Positions 62,401 through 64,000 of a stretch of 64,000 nucleotides of DNA are shown one piece after another. Under the pieces are notes generated by a model. The model saw only the letters and a list, made by a program, of their open reading frames with translations, made no database searches and had not been told where the DNA came from. How positions within the stretch are numbered: position 1 is the first letter of the stretch; each line of letters opens with the position of its first letter. The translations under genes were made by a program, and so were the position numbers. This stretch comes from Anas platyrhynchos (lineage: Eukaryota > Chordata > Aves > Anseriformes > Anatidae), in the NCBI RefSeq assembly GCF_047663525.1, contig NC_092590.1, positions 19,094,001 to 19,158,000 of the forward strand. The letters are read 5' to 3'.

Positions 62401-64000
62401 ACGGTGAGGGAAGAAAACAAAAATACTCCATTGGACGTTTAAAAATCTCTCCAGTGTCTAAATCCACTGACGCAATTTCTTCTGCCTCTTACCCTACAGC
62501 GGTGAGTTTCAAACCACAAGCTTTTAAACTTCTTATGCGGTAAGAGTTAAGAAAACTCTGCTAGTTCCTGTTAGTCAGCAAGTCCTGTGGTATCTGATGT
62601 GCTAAATCCTTCCTGATATGCTGCACCCAAATGCATTTGGTCAATTCTTTCTTGCTGGTTGAAGTCTGAGAGGAAAAAGCGCAGGAGGCCGACTTCACTT
62701 GGCTGCTGGGTTTGATGACAATGCATTTTAGGAGGCTTTGAGTTCCCAATGGAGGCCCCCGTTGGGTTTGTTCATCTGTAACTCCTGAGCTCTCCCCGAG
62801 CAGGCCGCCCATTGCAGTGGTAAGGGGCCGATTAAAAGGCCGATTAAATTAACTGGGCTTTCCCTTCCCAGGCAGGGAGGGTTGACCAAGGAGGAAAAGC
62901 CAAGCTTCTATTTCAGAGTGGTTCTTCTCCTTGTAGTCTGCTGTGTCTTGGTGTGTTTTGCCTATTTTGAAGTCAGAAAGTGACACAGTATTGGACTTCT
63001 CTGAGTATATATGCTCACAGCTGTGCCCCTTCGCCTCTTCTGAAGAATTACGTGCTTGTCCTTAATGTCCTTAATAATGGCTTGTCCTTAAGGAGCTATA
63101 GTATATCTAATACCCAAAGGGGGCATTTTTTTCCCAAATGTTCCCCCCAAATTGCCCTGCCTTCTCTGCCTCCTCTCCCAAATCCTTGCCCGTGGACATC
63201 TCTTTAAATCATGACTTGTGTAGCTCTTTCAAAATCAGGAGGCAGAAGCCAGGTTGTAGATTTAGGGACCCTGATTGTGTATTGATTCTTCTCGCTGCTT
63301 TTTTAACTGTGTGGTGGCTCCCCTTGGCTTCTGGAGGCCCAGCTGAATCCAATATTTTTGGAGAACAGCACTGAATATTTAGCTGCATGAATGTGGGCTT
63401 TAAACACCTGTTTTGGAAAACACTGATTTTAAAACCATAATTGTAATTCGGGAAGGCTTGAAAGAGAAACTGATCTCACATAATGTTTATTTCCATGTTG
63501 GAAGCAAGTAAAAAAGATGCACCATTTAATAAAGGTAAATCTGGGCAATGAAATTCCTTCATATTAGCGTTAAATCAGTGGGTTTTTTTTTTTGTTTTTT
63601 TTTGTTAGTGCAATTTTGTCTTTAAAATTTCCTTGAATGTAGCCAGGACTAGAAGGCTGCCCCTGCACAGGTCTGTGTAAGTGCTGATGGGAGTCAGTTC
63701 TGGTTCCCCATGGATTAGATGCAGCTGGAGAGAGATTTTGGCCTTTGGGCCCCATCAGAGAGCCTGGCATGGTGTCTGTGCTCAGCAGGCCAAGCGCATG
63801 TTTTAAGGGGAAGTGCTGGGATTTTAATAATCTGTTGTTTAATGCTGCAAAATTCCTTTTTCCTCTGGAAACTCTTCCACGCAGGGGAAATCTTCTGCCC
63901 TGCTCTAAAGATGCTCTGTTACGCTTGATCCTTTCAGCAGGAAACAGTGCTGTGCTTGTACAGCACCCTGGGTGTTGGAGCAACTGCACAGTGCCTGTTC
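44464..64000 (+). other. FRAS1: FRAS1 intron 2 (partial, runs off the right edge)
   Basis: About 19.5 kb in which I found no further FRAS1 exon. In particular, the VWC-type segment that should follow (IWKPDSCQ...) was not seen in any frame. It holds a small CR1 fragment, T-tracts near 48232-48267, and scattered unique AT-rich stretches with homeodomain-like TAATT cores. Long early introns are normal for this gene. Confidence 0.8.
47822..47921 (-). mobile_element. Short CR1 LINE 3'-end fragment in FRAS1 intron 2
   Basis: Plus-strand text aaatcataatcatctaggtt, ggaagagacctccaagatca, cccagtccaacctctgactt is the reverse complement of the CR1 3' end from a different subfamily than the two copies in MRPL1. 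It is about 100 bp long and minus-oriented. It starts at a degenerate terminal repeat, so the 3' end is intact and the 5' truncation extreme. Confidence 0.85.

Overview
The window is nuclear DNA from a bird. The evidence is spliced vertebrate genes with GT-AG introns, CpG-island promoters, and three truncated CR1 LINE fragments of the avian type. I cannot name the species from the sequence alone. One gene is complete (MRPL1). Its neighbours are the first exon of CNOT6L on the minus strand to the left and the first two coding exons of FRAS1 on the plus strand to the right. This matches the CNOT6L-MRPL1-FRAS1 order known from amniotes (human 4q21), and that order supports the two partial calls.

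Layout. 1-8475: sequence read as CNOT6L intron 1; it holds no recognisable exon but has a relic of a palindromic DNA transposon near 7.3 kb. 8476 to about 8740: GC-rich CNOT6L exon 1 and promoter. 8741-9369: a degenerate 19-bp minisatellite directly upstream of that promoter. 9370-12220: spacer between the two divergent promoters. 12225-12800: MRPL1 CpG island. 12535-29036: MRPL1 coding sequence in nine exons, 325 codons plus stop, with two AATAAA signals in the 3' UTR. 29300-40800: intergenic, no gene recognised. 40790-41480: FRAS1 CpG island, with exon 1 (signal peptide) at 41174-41231 and a 32-nt exon 2 at 44432-44463. 44464-64000: FRAS1 intron 2, in which I found no exon.

The three genes do not form a pathway. 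MRPL1 encodes a mitochondrial large-subunit ribosomal protein, CNOT6L a CCR4-NOT deadenylase, and FRAS1 a basement-membrane extracellular matrix protein. They are conserved neighbours.

I found no new biological system. The points most worth a second look are: the minisatellite abutting the CNOT6L promoter; an in-frame polyproline ORF reaching the CNOT6L exon 1 donor in phase 0; a (TG)n(TA)n tract just upstream of the FRAS1 32-nt exon, which also has tandem donor sites; a perfect 18-bp palindrome and YY1-type motif over the MRPL1 start codon; and an orphan exon-like ORF with a full-consensus donor at 38.9 kb.
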